64,000 nt of DNA from Lepus europaeus. Lineage: Eukaryota > Chordata > Mammalia > Lagomorpha > Leporidae. Shown one piece after another: positions 33,249-45,000 of this stretch (within the stretch, counting starts at the first letter, position 1; every line of letters starts with the position of its first letter). The notes beneath the pieces were generated by a model that was not told where the DNA came from, did no database searches, and was given only the letters and a program-made list of their open reading frames with translations. A program made the translations under genes and the position numbers. Location: contig NC_084831.1 of the NCBI RefSeq assembly GCF_033115175.1, forward strand, positions 10,326,540 through 10,390,539, in the 5' to 3' direction.

Positions 33249-33337
33249 TGTGTGTGCATGTGTGTGTGTGTGTGTGTGTGAAAGAGAGATAGAGATAGAG
33301 ATAGAGATAGAGATAGAGATAGAGATAGAGATAGACT
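33249..33337. repeat. Compound (TG)n-(GATAGA)n microsatellite
   Basis: TG repeats to about 33280 are followed by about eight GATAGA units. It is probably length-polymorphic. Confidence 0.95.
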
Positions 33338-33537
33338 TGGAGTCATTTTCTTTGTAGAAATCAAGACACAAAACTGTTCTAGCGCCAGAGGTCTTCCTTG
33401 TGGTACCCTCTGTGATGACAACAGCCCCACCACCAGGTAACCCCTGGCAACCACTCATCATTTCTCCATCTCTACCTGGTGTCCTGCAGAGAATCTACAC
33501 AGACCTTTTGAGATGCTTATTATTTCTTGTTTATTTT

Positions 33538-33842
33538 TAGATTTATTTATTTATTTGAAAGGTGGAGTTAGAGAGAGAGAGAGATATTTTCCATCCACTT
33601 ACACACTCCCCAAATGGCTGCAACAGCCAGTGCTGGGCCAGGCCAAAGCTAGAAGCTAGGAACTCCATCCAGGTCTCCCACATGGGTGCAGGGCCCAAGC
33701 ACTTGGCCATCTGCTGCTTTCCCAGGCACAGTAGCAGGGAGCTGGATTGGAAGTGGAGCAGCCAGGACTTGAACAAGTGCCCACAAGGGATGCCGGCACC
33801 GCAGATGGTGGTTTTACCTGCTACACCACAGCGCTGTCCCCT
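33538..33842 (-). mobile_element. Type 1 SINE, full length
   Basis: TTAGATTTATTTATTTATTT at the left, CACCACAGCGCTGTCCCC at the right. Confidence 0.92.
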
Positions 33843-33931
33843 GTCTTCCAATCTGTGAACATGATCTCTTTCTCTCAGTATTTAGGTCTTTGATTCCTTT
33901 CATGACTTTCTTACAGCTTTTAACATACAAG

Positions 33932-33946
33932 GTCTGTGTGTGTGTT

Positions 33947-33977
<31 letters not shown>

Positions 33978-33980
33978 GTT
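33932..33980. repeat. (TG)n microsatellite inside the old L1
   Basis: TG repeats with three TTTG interruptions. Confidence 0.9.
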
Positions 33981-34361
33981 TAAGATTTACACTTCAAGGT
34001 ATCTTTGGTTAGTGATGATAAGTGGTATCGTCCTTCTGACTTTGGTCATTGCCAGCATATAGCGATTTAGCTGATTTTTGTGTACTAACATGGTATCATG
34101 CAACATTAACTGAACTTTCTAGAAGGTTTTTCTTTTGTCAGTTTCTTGGAATTTTGTATATAAATAACCATGTATCTACAAAGAAGTAGAGTTCTCTCTC
34201 TCCCTTTCTGATCGGCAAGCCCTTAGTCTCCTTTTCTGGTGCTAGTGCACTGGCTAGGACCTCCAGGCTTCTGTTGGCTGGAGCCAGCAGTCTAAATTCC
34301 AACTTGCCTCTGATTTTAGGGGGAAACCATTCGGTCTATTGCCATTAAGCAGGATTTAAAA

Positions 34362-34688
34362 AAATATTTTATTTTTATTATTTATTTGAGAGGTAGAATT
34401 ACAGACAGTGAGAAAGAGACAGAGAGAGAGGTCTTCCATCCACTGGTTCACTCCCCAAATAGCTGCAAAGGCTGGAGCTGGGCCAATATGAAGCCAGGAG
34501 CCAGGAGCTTCTTCTGGGTCTCTCATGTGGGTGCAGGGGCCCAAGGACTTGGGCCATCTTCTACTGCTTTCCCAGGCCATAGCAGAGAGCTGGATCAGAA
34601 GTGGAGCAGCTGGGACTCGAACCGACGCCCACAGGGGATGCCGGTGCCGCAGGCAAGGACTTAGCCCACTACGCCACAGCGCCTGCCC
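34362..34688 (-). mobile_element. Type 1 SINE, full length
   Basis: AATATTTTATTTTTATTATT at the left, CACAGCGCCTGCCCC at the right. Confidence 0.92.
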
Positions 34689-34984
34689 CGAGCATGATGT
34701 GGACTGAAGGTTTTTGTAGATGCTCTTTATCAAGTGGAGAAAGTTCCTCCTCCAGTCCTAGTTTTCCGAGATTTTGATTTATCATCAACTCAGCAGGTTT
34801 AAAAATAACTCCGCTTACCTCGCTGGACACTCTGGGGACGTGGTCTCCCCGCAGGGACCACGGAGTGGGAAGAGCAAAGGAGAAGGATCACAAGAGACAG
34901 ACAGCAGGCAGTTTCACTCCGGTCTGGCCAGAGGAGACAAGGATCTGATTTGAAGCCAGCTGTGACTTCAGGAAGCCGGCAGGA

Positions 34985-35140
34985 TTTGGAGATAGACCCT
35001 GGGTCTGGATCCCTTTAGGCCATTTCTGGCTCTGTGGCTTCAGGTAAATTCCTGACCTGCTCGGAGCCCATTTCCCCTGTCTGCAAACCACCTACCCCAC
35101 AGGGCTGTTGTGGCGATTCTGCGATAAAAATGCAGGTGCA
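34985..35140 (-). repeat. MIR-type ancient SINE
   Basis: TGGCTCTGTGGCTTCAGG, GGAGCCCATTTCCCCTGTC and ACAGGGCTGTTGTGGCG form the antisense MIR order. Confidence 0.65.
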
Positions 35141-35347
35141 GCTTCTGGCTCCTGGTGCTGGGTAAGCGACACCAGGATCACTGTCAGGGTCTCACGACAC
35201 AGACAGAAGAGTCCTGGGGCGTGGGGCTGAGCTGGCTCCCTCTGGTGTGACTCAGCTGATGTAGACAAAAGCTGAGCTGCATTTATTGTAGCAAAATAAT
35301 TGGCTGCCCACTGCTCCTTGGCTGTGGTTTAAAGGGGCGCCTCTGAG

Positions 35348-35602
35348 CCCCGGTGCTGTGGTGTAGCAGGTAAAGCCGCCGCCTGCAGTGCTGGCATCCC
35401 GTATGGGCGCTGGTTTGAGTCCCGGCTGCCCCACTTCCGATCCAGCTCTCTGCTATGGCCTGGGAAAGCAGTAGAAGATGGCCCAAGTCCTTGGGCCCCT
35501 GCACCCATGTGGGAGACCTGGAAGAAGCTCCTGGCTCCTGGCTTTGGATTGGTGCAGGTCCAGCCATTGCGACCATCTGGAGAGTGAACCAGCGGATGGA
35601 AG

Positions 35603-35638
<36 letters not shown>

Positions 35639-35642
35639 CTCC
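35348..35642 (+). mobile_element. Type 1 SINE, near full length
   Basis: Head GCCCCGGTGCTGTGGTGTAGC, long CT run at 35607-35634. The AAATAAA tail is missing. Confidence 0.9.
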
Positions 35643-35849
35643 TCTGACGGCAGCGATCCTGTGGATTCCTGGAGGAACCTGCCACATTTGCTGGGCTCCC
35701 TGGAGAGCAGGTGGCACCTGCGTTTCCAGACACAGCATGAGCCGACCAGTGATGGGCTCTGGCCTCTCCTCACAGACCAGTGCTCCTCCCACTGCTGAGA
35801 TCCACTGGGAGAGGCGATCTGCTTTAAGAAGGGGATTGGAGGACCATGT

Positions 35850-36175
35850 TGGGGCGCAGCTGGTTAAGGCACTGCCTCCAGTGATGGTGCCCCATAAGAG
35901 CACTGGTCAAAGTCACAGCTGTTCCACTTCCCACCCCACTCCCTGCTAATGTGCCTGGGAAAGCAGCAGAAGATGGCCCAAGTTCATGGGTCCCTGCATC
36001 CATGTAGGAGACCTGGAAGAAGCTCTAGCTCTTGGCTTTGGCCTGGACCAGCTCCAATTGTTGTGGCCATCTGGGGAGTGAACCAGCAGATGGAAGATCC
36101 CTCTCTCTGTGTGTCTCTGTCTTTCCCTCTCTGCCACTCTGAATTTTTCAAATAAATAGATATTTATAATAAATA
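35850..36175 (+). mobile_element. Type 1 SINE, head diverged
   Basis: GGGGCGCAGCTGGTTAAGGC at the left, TTTTTCAAATAAATAGATA at the right. Confidence 0.85.
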
Positions 36176-36177
36176 AA

Positions 36178-36489
36178 AAATATCTATTTATTTGAATGGG
36201 CAGAGTGACAAAGTGAGGGAAAGGTAGAGGCAGAGAGAGAGAGAGAGAGAGAGAGATCTTCCAACCACTGATTCATTCCCCAGATGGCCACAATGGAAGC
36301 AAAGGGCCAGGGGCTTCCTCCAGGTCTCCCACACGGGTGCAGGGGCCCAAGGACTTGGGCCATCTTCTACTGCTTTCCCAGGCCATAGCAGAGAGCTGGG
36401 TCTGACACAGAGTAGCTGGAACTGGAGTCCATATAGGATGCCAGTGCTGCAGGTGGTAGCTTCACCCGTTGTACCACAACTCCAGCCCC
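36178..36489 (-). mobile_element. Type 1 SINE, tail-to-tail with the previous one
   Basis: TATCTATTTATTTGAATGGG at the left, ACCACAACTCCAGCCCCC at the right. Only a few bases separate the two A/T tails. Confidence 0.9.
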
Positions 36490-36596
36490 CAAAATAGGTC
36501 TTTAAGAAAGACAGTGTGGGGCACGGTGAGTTGTGAAGACCTGAGCTCCGAAGACCCAGCAGCCTTCGGCAGCCTGTAGACAGAACGAGGTGAAGG

Positions 36597-36612
36597 TCGC
36601 CCTCTGCTGGTC
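36597..36612 (-). promoter_or_regulatory. CTCF-like motif
   Basis: TCGCCCTCTGCTGG matches the reverse form of the CTCF core (SYGCCMYCTRSTGG) at 13 of 14 positions. It lies in non-repeat sequence between SINEs. Confidence 0.4.
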
Positions 36613-36774
36613 AGCCTCGGGGTCAGCCAGCTCTGGGCACCCTGGGTGGTGGCTCAACCAACACACTGGAAGTTATGCCACTAAATAAAGGTTAAGAAAA
36701 AAAAAAAAAATAGGCAGCCTTTACATCCCCCAGTGGTTACACCCAGCGCATAAAACAGATCATTTCTGTTCTTT

Positions 36775-37087
36775 TCTTTATAACTTATTCGAGAGGTGGA
36801 GTTACAGACAGAGAGAGGGAGAGAGAGGTCTTCCATCCATTGGTTCACTGCCCGATTGACCACAATAATAAGGAGCTGCACCAATCCGAAGCCAGGAGCC
36901 AGGAGCTTCTTCCAGATCTCCCACATGGGTGCAGAGGTCCAAGGACTTGGGCCATCTCCTACTGCTATCCCAGGCCATAGCAGAGAGCTGGATCGGAAGA
37001 GGAGCAGCCAGGACTCGAACCAGTGCCCACATGGGATGCTGGCACCGCAGGCAGAGACTTAGCCCCGTACACCATAGCACTGACCCC
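36775..37087 (-). mobile_element. Type 1 SINE, full length
   Basis: TTTATAACTTATTCGAGAGG at the left, ACCATAGCACTGACCCCGG at the right. Confidence 0.9.
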
Positions 37088-37743
37088 GGATCTGTATTTG
37101 CTTCAGCAAGCCCGGCAGAGCAGGGAGCCGTGGTTCTGCAGATCCATGCTCATTTGCAAGGCTGACGACTTACTGTGACGGCTGCTCTCATCATATGTTG
37201 ACTTGTTCACATTTTCTGATGGCGCTTACACAAGGAGGAAGAGGAAGGGTTTGTAACGCGGCGGGGACAATCAACACTGGCGCTTGCAGGGATTTGTCCT
37301 CCAGACGTTTCGCTGTGTCCCAGAGGGACTTTGTCTCTCTGATGGCAAAAGGAAGCCTGTGTTTGCCGGCCTGGTTTTTGCTCACTGCCGTCCACAAACA
37401 TTTACCTAGAGCCTCATGGGATGGGCAGGATGACATGTGGTCCCTCGCGGGCAGGAAGCTGCCAGCAGGGAGAGCCAGAGGTCAGGGCCTCCCACAGGTG
37501 CGACTAGTCCCATGCCCATGTCGGGCTCCGACAGGAAGGAGTGCAGGGGACAGGGCGGATTTGAGTAGACCTGGGGGAAGGAGCAGCCTGTGCAAAGGTC
37601 CTGTGGTGGAAAGACTGAAAGGAAAGCAGTGTATCCAGAAGCAGGAGTGGGCAGGCAGGACGTCCTGAGAGTGTTGATCTTCATGGGAAGAAACACAGAG
37701 GATTTCCAGATGGGGGAGGCCTGTGTTTTGAAATGACCTCTCT
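37088..37743 (+). other. FHAD1 intron 2, unassigned
   Basis: No exon seen. 37530-37640 has a look of ancient repeat (GCCTGTGCAAAGGTCCTGTGG) that I cannot name. Confidence 0.4.
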
Positions 37744-38408
37744 GGGGGCAGGCATTGTGGCACAGCAGGTGAAGCCAGCACCCGGGATGCCTGCATCCAT
37801 GGCAGAGTGCCTGGTTTTTTAAAAAATATTTATTTTATTTATTTGTAAGACAGAACTAGAGAGGTGGAGACAGAGAGAGGTTTTCTGTCCGTGGTTCACT
37901 CCCCAAACGGCCACAAGAGCTAGGGCTGAGGCAATCCAAAGCCAGGAGCCAGGAGCTTCTTCTGGGTCTCCTGTATGGGTGCCGGGGCCCAAGGACTTGG
38001 AATATCCTCCGATGCTTCCCCAGGCACATTAGCAGGGAGCTAGATTGGAAGTGGAGCAGCCGAGACTCGAACCGGCACCATATGGGGTGCTGGCACTGCA
38101 GGCTGGGGCTTTAACCCTCTGCGCCACAGCGCCGGCCCCCAGAGTGCCTGGTTTTGAGTCCCAACTGTTCAGATCCAGCTTCCTGCTAATGCCTCTGGGA
38201 GGCAGCAGGTGATGATGGCTCACGTGCTTGGGCCCCTGGCACCCACGTGGGAGATCCAGGTGGAGTTCCTGCCTCTTAGCTTCAGCCTGGCCCAGCTCCA
38301 GCTGTCGTGGGCATTTGTGGAGTGAATTAATGCATGGAACAGTTTTCCGTCTCTGTCTCTCTCTCTGCCTTTCAAGCATATGAAAAGTAAACATTTTAAT
38401 AAACTAAA
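37744..38408 (+). mobile_element. Type 3 SINE split by a type 1 SINE
   Basis: Head GGGGGCAGGCATTGTGGC to 37818. The body resumes at 38140 (CAGAGTGCCTGGTTTTGAGTC) and runs to the CATATGAAAAGTAAAC tail. Confidence 0.88.
37819..38139 (-). mobile_element. Type 1 SINE nested in a type 3 SINE
   Basis: Exact 16-base target-site duplication CAGAGTGCCTGGTTTT at 37803-37818 and 38140-38155. The element is complete from TTAAAAAATATTTATTTTAT to CACAGCGCCGGCCCC. Confidence 0.95.
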
Positions 38409-39789
38409 TGCATCTTTGAAATGACTGTGACTGCTGCTACAGACTGGAGAGGCTCTGATGGGAGCGGCCCCGTTTGCGTGGCCGGACAGCGCGGCCACAG
38501 CCTTGCCCCTTTGGGAGCTAAACCCCGTGACAGATGAGGTGCACACGTTGAGGGCTGCAGTTGGACGTGCTTGTTATTTAAACTCTGCTGGGAAGGAGAC
38601 TCCGCTCTCCGGGTGAAGAAACACCCAAGCCAGCGGCGGCTGAATTTTTGACGTGCCTGAGTGCTCTCCTAAGACATGAACCCCACGTTGTCCCGATGCG
38701 GGGGCTGGGGCGGCGCCGCGCAGTCGGCCAGGTCTCTGCCCATAGGCTCGGGGATCAGTCCCCACGGAGAAGGCTCCAGGGCCACCCCTTCACGGCCCCT
38801 CCCCCCTGCCTCTCCGTCTTTGGGCTTCTTCCCCGCCCACCCATGCTGGTGGAGCCCCTGCACCACGCTGGCTTTTCCTGTTCTCTGTCGGAGAACGTGG
38901 TTTGAGGCATAGGAAAGGATTGGCTGCAGAGTGGAGTGCTGGCCACCACCACCCCAAGCCCTCACCCCTGCCCCGGGCCAGCCTAGATGCCGGGAGGTGG
39001 CACAAAGACTAACACAAAGGACACGTTCGCACCTGCACCTCTGCCTCTGCCCCTGGTGGGCAGCCGCTCCCCTCCCAGCCCAGGAGCCCCTTCCCATGCG
39101 AGACCAGAGGGTCGGCAGCGAGACCGGCCTCACTAGCACCTGGAGTCCCTCCATCCCCGTGAGTCCTACCCCTGCCCGTCCCCTGCCATTTCCGGGCTGC
39201 CTGTGGCGTCATCACGTTTTATTGTTAGTAAACAATGCCAGCTGATCACCGATGCCTCCCTCGTGGCACAGGTGTGCAAGTGCACTGGCTGCGTCCAAGG
39301 CTACGTACCTCTGTGGCTCTGACGTCTTCTGGGAGCTTCCCCAGGGAAGGGTCACAGGTCCCCTCCCTCCCAGCACCACGCCCCCAGCAGAATGCGTTAC
39401 CCACAGTTACGGTACTGTGCCATTTTAACTCTGAGGTTTTGAGAGACATGGACGATGACAGGTGCACCTGGACCAAGCTGCTGTCCCTTGCTCAGACCCA
39501 AGATGCCATCCATGAAGGACAGGCCCGAGGGAAAGGCCCTTCCCGCTGAATTCACCTGTGCACTCACTGCCTTGGCTGTGCTGCCTGCTCGGCCCCGCTC
39601 CACCCAGGCACTGCTCTCCCTGGGGTGCGCTCACTGCTCTCACCCATCCCCAGGGGGCCTTTTCTCTCCCCTGGGTCCATCATTCAGTTCCCACCACAGC
39701 AAGTACAGGCTTGGTTTGCCCCCAGCAGATGGAGGGTTTCCAAGAGGAAGAAGCTCAGAGCCAGGGGCTGGATCATAATCTCTCTTTTA
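38409..39789 (+). other. FHAD1 intron 2, unassigned
   Basis: 1.4 kb with no SINE, exon or recognised old repeat. Confidence 0.4.
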
Positions 39790-40960
39790 TTGTGGGAAAA
39801 TACACGTCAGGTGCAGTTTACCCTCTGGGCCGTTCCCAGCACCCAGCGCTGTGCGTGAAGCAGTCACCGCCAGTCGCCCCTGTAGCTCTGCCGAGTGGAA
39901 ACTGTGCCCACGGGGAGCTCCACGGCCGCCCCCTCTCCAACCCTGGCGCCCACCACCTTCCGGACAGAAATGGCACTTCCTGTCTCCACCAACATGCCTC
40001 TCCTGTGTTCCTCTGGAAGCTGTCGTGTGACGTTTGACCTTTTGTGCCTGGCTTATTCCACTTACGATGTCCTCCCGAGCACGTGTCAGAGCCCTCTTCC
40101 TTTATAAGCCTGAACAATACTCGGGGGAGGGGGAGGATTCCACTCACCTGGCTGTGGACACTGGTGGCTTCCACCTGTGGCCATGCAACCCATGCTGCTG
40201 TGAGCGTGGGGACACAGACCTGTGGGCTCGTCCTGCGAGGCCCGCACTGTCAGGATGGTGGGGCTATGGCGTTCTTCAACAAGAAGCACCCGAGAAAGTT
40301 TCTGTGAACGTGTCCATTTATTAACAGCAAGGTACAAGCAGGTAAAGGGGTGTAGCTAGTTCAGGGCACTGCTAATTCTATAGGATAAAGCTGATACTGG
40401 TGCCGCCATGCTTCTCCAATCAGCTTGAAAGACACGTAGCCTTCCAGGCGGTCCTTATGGGTCTGGGCCACTCCTGGGAGCTGTTTGCCTAGCTGACAAT
40501 CACGAGGCCCCTCAACAGGAAGTGGGGGTGGGGGAAATGTGCCTGGGGCCCCTGCCGCCTGCCGGCACTCAGGTCACGTGTGGGGTCTCAGTGCGCTGAG
40601 TCCTCAACCAGGGTCTTTCCCAGGGGGCATGGTGTGCCATGCCCTCGTGACCTCCTGCGTGGGCAGGGCAGGCAGTCTCCCAGCCAGGGGCAGGATCACC
40701 CCCACAGACCTCTCTCTGAGGTGCTGCTCTCAGTTCTTGGGGTATAGACCCAGAGGCAGGATTGCTGGCTCAGAGGGCAATTCTGTGTTCACTTTCCCAA
40801 GGAGGCTCCGTGTAGTTTTCCGTCTTCCATTTCCCGCACTGTGGGCAGGGTTCCAGGTCCTCCCCATCCTCCCCAGCACTTGTTCTCTCCTGGCTTGTCC
40901 TGTGGGGCAGCCCAGGGGCATTGAGGAGGATGATCCTAATCTCTTCTCGACCACAAATGG
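39790..40960 (-). repeat. Old L1 3' end interrupted by a solo LTR
   Basis: On the + strand the antisense L1 words run GGCTTATTCCACTTACGATG, CTTTATAAGCCTGAACAATAC, CACTGGTGGCTTCCACC, GCTGCTGTGAGCGTGGGG, then after the LTR TTCTTGGGGTATAGACCC, GGATTGCTGGCTCAGAGGG and CCCAGCACTTGTTCTC. Confidence 0.85.
40221..40704 (-). mobile_element. Solo LTR of an ERV2/ERVK-like element
   Basis: A 484-base block with TG and CA termini is flanked by the 6-base duplication CAGACC (40215-40220 and 40705-40710). Excising it rejoins the L1 without a gap. On the minus strand AATAAATGG lies about 115 bases before the 3' end, followed by a U5-like segment, which sets the orientation. A 6-base duplication is usual for betaretrovirus-like ERVs. 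No coding region remains. Confidence 0.8.
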
Positions 40961-41105
40961 TCCCCAGGCGCCAGCCCACCTGCAACACCCTGCTTATCCC
41001 ACCTGTCTTCCTGCGCATGAGGGTTCTTCCAGAAATTCATAGAACATTTGTGTTATCTAGAAATTGTGAGTGAATTTCAATCGTTTGCACTAAAATTTAT
41101 CTGTT

Positions 41106-41368
41106 GGGGCCATTACTGTGGCATAGCAGGTAAAGCCCTGGCCTGTAGTGCTGGCATCCCCTTATGGGCACCAGTTCGAGTCCCAGCTGCTCCACTTCCA
41201 GCCCAGCTCCCTGCTAATGTACCTGGGAAAGCAGCAGAAGATGGCCCAAGTGCTTGGACCCCTGCACCCACATGGGAGACCTGGAAGAAGCTCCTGGCTC
41301 CTGGCTTCAGCCTGGCCCAGCACTGGCCTTTGCAGCTATCTGCAGAGTAAACCAGTGGATGGAAGATA

Positions 41369-41402
<34 letters not shown>

Positions 41403-41458
41403 CCCCTCTCCCTCTCTAACTCTTTCAAGTTAAATAAATAAGCCATTTCTTTAAAAAA
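41106..41458 (+). mobile_element. Type 1 SINE, full length
   Basis: Head GGGGCCATTACTGTGGCATAGC, (CT)n at 41378-41402, tail TTTCAAGTTAAATAAATAAG. Confidence 0.92.
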
Positions 41459-41469
41459 GACAAGAAAAG

Positions 41470-41522
41470 CAAATGTACCTATTAATTGAATTTTCCCACA
41501 AACTTTCTGGCGTGCCCTCCTG
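41470..41522 (-). repeat. Unclassified interspersed repeat end
   Basis: TTAATTGAATTTTCCCACAAAC, then TTCTGGCGTGCCCTC, is the reverse complement of the motif at 13871. Confidence 0.4.
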
Positions 41523-42752
41523 ATCTGTACCTGTGTTACAAAATCATGCTCTCAGAACAGCCCCATGGCGTGGAGGCTCCGATCGTTATGATGCTCACGT
41601 AACTGAGTGGACATGGGGCCCAGAACGGTGACGTCAGCCACACAGCCGGCCAGGAAGGCTGGGGCTGAGCCTCCCTTTGGAGCTGGCTGACTCCGTGCCG
41701 CTAGAGAAAGAAGCTTCATTCTCCGGGCACGGATTTGACTTCTGGAGACATCTAGATATCTGGAATCCCTGTAAGAGAATAAGGCGGTTGATGAAGCTGG
41801 GCAGAGTCCCCAGTGTGGACTCCTAGGTGAGGTGTGTCCATCGGAGAAAGGGGCTTTGTTGTGAGCCTCACGGAGGTGGCGCCTCTCCTGGGGAATTGGG
41901 TAGGGAGGCACTGGCCGGGCTGCGCCGTGTATTCTTGGAAGAGCAGAATTGGGGCTGTCGTAGTAGAAGACCCACAGAGCCAGTCTGGGGTGCCAGACTA
42001 GCCCACAGCCAGGAGAGGGTGCCAGGCGTGCAGAGGTTGGAGGTGTTTGCAGAAGGCACGTACCGTGTCACTTGTTTAGAAGATGGGGCCACCCCCTCTG
42101 CGTGGCTTTTAAGCTTAGGAGGAATGGAGTCTGCCTGTTATTGGAGACAGTTCACTGGCAGCAGTAGGCAGGAGGGCGGAGACCAGCAGGTGGCCAAGTG
42201 CACGGACCTGGCTTGGAGCTGCAGGGAGCGCGCCTCTGTCCCCAGGAGCTGTGGGTCTCGGGCCAGCTGTGCCTTCAGGGCTGTGCCTTCCGTGGGGCTA
42301 CGATGTGGATGGTGGCAGCAGCTGTTAGGAGACTGAGTTACTATGAGGGGCTGTGCACTGGGCTGCGGTAGGTGTGAGTGTTATTGTACATTTAAAGCAT
42401 CATAAACTGATTTTCCCCCAGTCTGTAGGTCGGAAGCCTGAGTGGATTCAGCCAGTTTCTCTGCTGGGGGCCACCCAAGGCCAAAATCAAGGGTGTTGGC
42501 CTGGGTGTGCTCTTCTCCGCAAGGTCTAGACGGCGACCTGCGGCCAGCTCCGTGCGGCTGTGGGCTAGAGGCCCCGTCCCCTTGCGGGCTGTCAGCGGGG
42601 GTCACTCTCAGCTTTCTGGGGGCCACCTTTGTCCACGGCTGTGGCCCCTTCATCTTCCACACCCCGGCAGTGGCTCAGGTCCTTCTTATGTGTCCCCATG
42701 TCTCTGACCGCCCCTTCCCCCCGCCTCCAGCTCCAGCCAGAGGGCGGTCTTT
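41523..42752 (+). other. FHAD1 intron 2, unassigned
   Basis: Contains a perfect TGACGTCA at 41629-41636. No exon or repeat recognised. Confidence 0.4.
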
Positions 42753-42808
42753 TTAAAAAGATTTATTTATTTATTTGAAAGCTAGAGTTACACAGAGAGG
42801 GGAGAGGC

Positions 42809-42864
<56 letters not shown>

Positions 42865-43121
42865 CTTCCAGCTGCTGGTTCACTCCCTAATTGGCTGTAC
42901 TGACCGGAACTGCGCCGATCTGAAGCCAGGAGCCAGGAGCTCCTTCCGGATCTCCCACGTGGGTGCAGGGGCCCAAGCACTTGAGCCATCTGCTGCTGTT
43001 TCCCAGGCCACAGCAGAGAGCTGGATCAGAAGTGGAGCAGCAGGGACTTGAACAGGAGCCTGTATGGGATGCCAGCACCGCAGGCCGCAGCTTTTACCTG
43101 CTACGCCACAGCACCAGCCCC
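42753..43121 (-). mobile_element. Type 1 SINE with long (GA)n
   Basis: Complete element whose internal GA run extends from about 42813 to 42862, the longest in the window. Right edge GCCACAGCACCAGCCCCC. Confidence 0.93.
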
Positions 43122-43464
43122 CAGAGGGCAGTCTTTGCAATTCCGTTAGTCCCACCTGGATGATGTGGGCCCACCCCCTGGTCTAAGGCCACCTTCCGTG
43201 TCTGTGCAATCCCTGAACCACATGGTGCGGCAGGCTCTCAGGTCCCAGGGACCAGCGTGTGGGATCTTTGAGGGGCTGGCTGCTGGCTGCTGTTGCTGCT
43301 ATGAACACCATGGACTCTCGCCACAGGGCTGGGCTGCTGCGTGGAGAGCTGGTCCGAGGGGCTGTGGGGGCGTGCAGGGCAGTGCGGGTAGATGGCGGAT
43401 GAGTGAGAGGGCGATGCCGTCGCTGACAGGGCTGCAAGCTTGGTGCACATGCATGTGTCACCCA

Positions 43465-43605
43465 CCGGATCCTCCCGCACCCTCTGTCATCCCCTCCCTT
43501 TATGGATGAGGAGCTTGCGGTGTAGACAGACTGAGTAGCCTGCCCAGGGCCACACAGGGAGGAAGCAGGGGGCTGGGATTCACGTCCAGGCAGCCTGGGA
43601 CCTCG
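43465..43605 (+). repeat. MIR-type ancient SINE
   Basis: CTTTATGGATGAGGAGCTTGC, GCCTGCCCAGGGCCACACAGG and GGGATTCACGTCCAGGCAGCC. Confidence 0.75.
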
Positions 43606-44044
43606 AAGCAAGGGCCAAAGCTTGGGGAAGAGAGGACTGCCGGGGTGGGGTGTGGACGCAAGCATGACTGACGGCTGCCCTGTCGTGAGGGGCCAGCAGG
43701 CGGACACCCACCGTGCTGTCTCCATCCTGGTTCTCCCAAGCCCACTGCACAGGGGCGGATGTCACAGGATCTTCCTCGCTCAGGACACAGGGCCCTCCCT
43801 CCCCATCTCGGGATTCTGCAGATTCCAGGGCCTCTTCTCCAGGCTCGGCCCCTCCTCAGGCCTCTCCCTCTCCCCCCGCCCCAGCTCACTGTGCCCCCTG
43901 CAGCCCCGGCCGGTCCCACACATCTTTATTTCTTTGAAAAGCCCAGTTTCGCTTTCTGCCCTTGTGTCCAGAGGGACAGGGAGAATGGTGGCCAAGCACC
44001 GAGAGGGAGGAGATGTACAGTTTGGGACATGCTCAATCGGACTT
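43606..44044 (+). other. FHAD1 intron 2, unassigned
   Basis: No recognised feature. Confidence 0.4.
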
Positions 44045-44980
44045 GCCCCAAACGGTAGAGTTAGAAACGCGCCAGGGGATTCCAATTCAATCCCATCAAG
44101 GTGCCATGTACCAGTGCCATCTCACTAGTCTAAGTGATCAGTTTCTGTTCACAATTGATCATAATGATAGGACTAAGAGTCAAAGGGATCACATAAACAA
44201 GACTAGTGTCTGCTAATACTAACTGATAGAATTAAAAAGGAGAGAACGATCCAACATGGGAAGCGGGATACACAGCAGACTCATAGAATGGCAGATGTCC
44301 TAAATAGCACTCTGGCCTCAGAGTCAGCCCTTAAGGCATTTGGATCTGGCTGAAGAGCCCATGAGAGTATTTCAGGCATGGAAAGCCAAGACACTCTGGC
44401 AAGAAAAAAAAAAGACCTAAATGAAAGATCTCTGCGAGTGAGATCCCAGTGGAAAGAACAGGCCACCAAAGAAGGCGGTACCTTTCTCTGAAGGGAGGAG
44501 AGAACTTCCACTTTGACTATGACCTTGTCTAAATGAGATCAGAGTTGGTGAACTCAAAAGGCTTCCATAGCCTTGGCAACTCACGACAAGAGCCTAGGGA
44601 GATTACTGACGCCATAAACAAGAGTGTCAATTTGTTAAGTCAACAACAGGAGTCACTGTGCACTTACTCCTCATGTAGGATCTCTGTCAATGTGTTGTAC
44701 AATGTGAATTAATGCTATAACTAGTACTCAAACAGTATTTTACACTTTGTGTTTCTGTGTGGGTGCAAACTGTTGAAATCTTTACTTTGTATATACTAAA
44801 TTTATCTTCTGTATATAAAGATAATTGAAAATGAATCTTGATGTGAATGGAATGGGAGAGGGAGTAGGAGAGGGGAGGGTTGCGGGTGGGAGGGAGGTTA
44901 TGGGGGGAAAAAGCCATTGTAATCCATAAACTTACTTTGGAAATTTATATTTATTAAACAAAAGTTAAAAAAAATTTTTT
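44045..44980 (+). mobile_element. 5'-truncated lagomorph L1 (3' end with A-rich tail)
   Basis: AT-rich sequence ending in GGTTGCGGGTGGGAGGGAGG, GCCATTGTAATCCATAAACT and TTATTTATTAAAC-type sequence plus a short A run is the usual rabbit L1 3' terminus as I recall it. No ORF2 frame is present. The 5' edge is uncertain by tens of bases. Confidence 0.75.
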
Positions 44981-45000
44981 AAAGAGGAAAAAATGAGTAA

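Larger units (their letters stand above)
33040..34790 (-). repeat. Old L1 (3' half), broken by two SINEs and microsatellites
   Basis: On the + strand the antisense L1 words appear in order: AGTTCTAAAAATAATAGAGG (33141), CCCTGGCAACCACTCATC (33441), TATTTAGGTCTTTGATTCC (33880), TTTAGCTGATTTTTGTGTAC (34067), CTGGCTAGGACCTCC (34250) and GAGCATGATGTGGACTG (34690). The SINEs at 33538 and 34362 account for the gaps. Confidence 0.75.
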
